A DNA stretch of 19,559 bases from an uncultured Christensenella sp. (GTDB lineage Bacteria; Bacillota; Clostridia; Christensenellales; Borkfalkiaceae), in contig CAJUCM010000021.1 in assembly GCA_910585235.1 (NCBI GenBank), positions 13,795 to 33,353 of the forward strand, given 5' to 3'. Below are positions 19,505 through 19,559 of the stretch, piece by piece; within the stretch, counting starts at the first letter, position 1; each line of letters begins with the position of its first letter. A model generated the notes under the pieces. The model saw nothing but the letters and a program-made list of their open reading frames with translations. It was not told the origin of the DNA and made no database searches. Made by a program: the position numbers and the translations under genes.

Positions 19505-19559
19505 CTCAAAATCCGTTGCATAAATGCACATGAGGAAAACTCAAAATCCGTTGCATAAA
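19505..19559. repeat. Direct repeat pair at the right end, possible integrase arm sites
   Basis: Identical 20-bp units at 19505-19524 and 19540-19559, 35 bp apart, containing AAAATCCGTTGCATAAA. A related GTGCATAAA lies at about 19453. Repeats just downstream of an integrase gene are often integrase arm-binding sites or attachment cores. The window ends at the second copy, so the element boundary is not visible. Confidence 0.6.

Overview
This window looks like accessory DNA from a low-to-mid GC Firmicute, probably a Clostridia-type gut bacterium. The clues are strong AGGAGG/GGGGGTG ribosome sites, consensus TTGACA/TATAAT promoters, XRE repressors, a BrnTA pair, a phage-type tyrosine integrase and no housekeeping genes. 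The organism assignment is an inference. I read it as stacked prophage-like elements related to filamentous phages (inoviruses). The main evidence is two Zot/pI-type P-loop ATPases and two paralogous pairs of large membrane-anchored proteins.

Layout. (1) 18-128: a 36-aa peptide with its own perfect promoter. (2) Module A, about 250-4535: a leftward operon (112-aa basic protein, 391-aa and 571-aa membrane proteins, a 43-aa single-TM peptide, a 119-aa basic protein), opposed by a rightward XRE repressor. (3) Module B, 4584-8429: a leftward operon (110-aa protein, sigma-like factor, 232-aa repeat protein, 73-aa and 109-aa proteins, Zot-like ATPase 1), opposed by a second XRE repressor. A and B each end in a copy of the same 103-bp element. 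(4) 8486-8988: brnTA toxin-antitoxin. (5) 9018-10400: non-coding DNA packed with perfect GC-rich hairpins and flanked by an interspersed repeat family. (6) Module C, 10364-17562: a leftward operon (98-, 66- and 61-aa proteins, 425-aa and 494-aa membrane proteins, Zot-like ATPase 2, 209-, 65- and 79-aa proteins, a C5-methyltransferase-like protein and a 122-aa protein), then a cysteine-rich protein, a 63-aa protein and a third XRE repressor. (7) 18165-19409: integrase, followed by repeats that may be attachment-site arms.

How it fits together. Each module has a lambda-like switch: an XRE repressor gene diverges from a near-perfect leftward promoter whose 17-bp spacer holds an operator palindrome. 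The operator sequence differs between the three switches (AAAGTCT, GTAAATT and AACTGTA half-sites), so the three should have separate immunity. Operons B and C contain many ATGA stop/start overlaps, which suggests translational coupling. No replication initiator was recognised, so replication either uses an unrecognised protein, a gene outside the window, or host functions. All functional statements rest on reading motifs by eye; no database search was possible.
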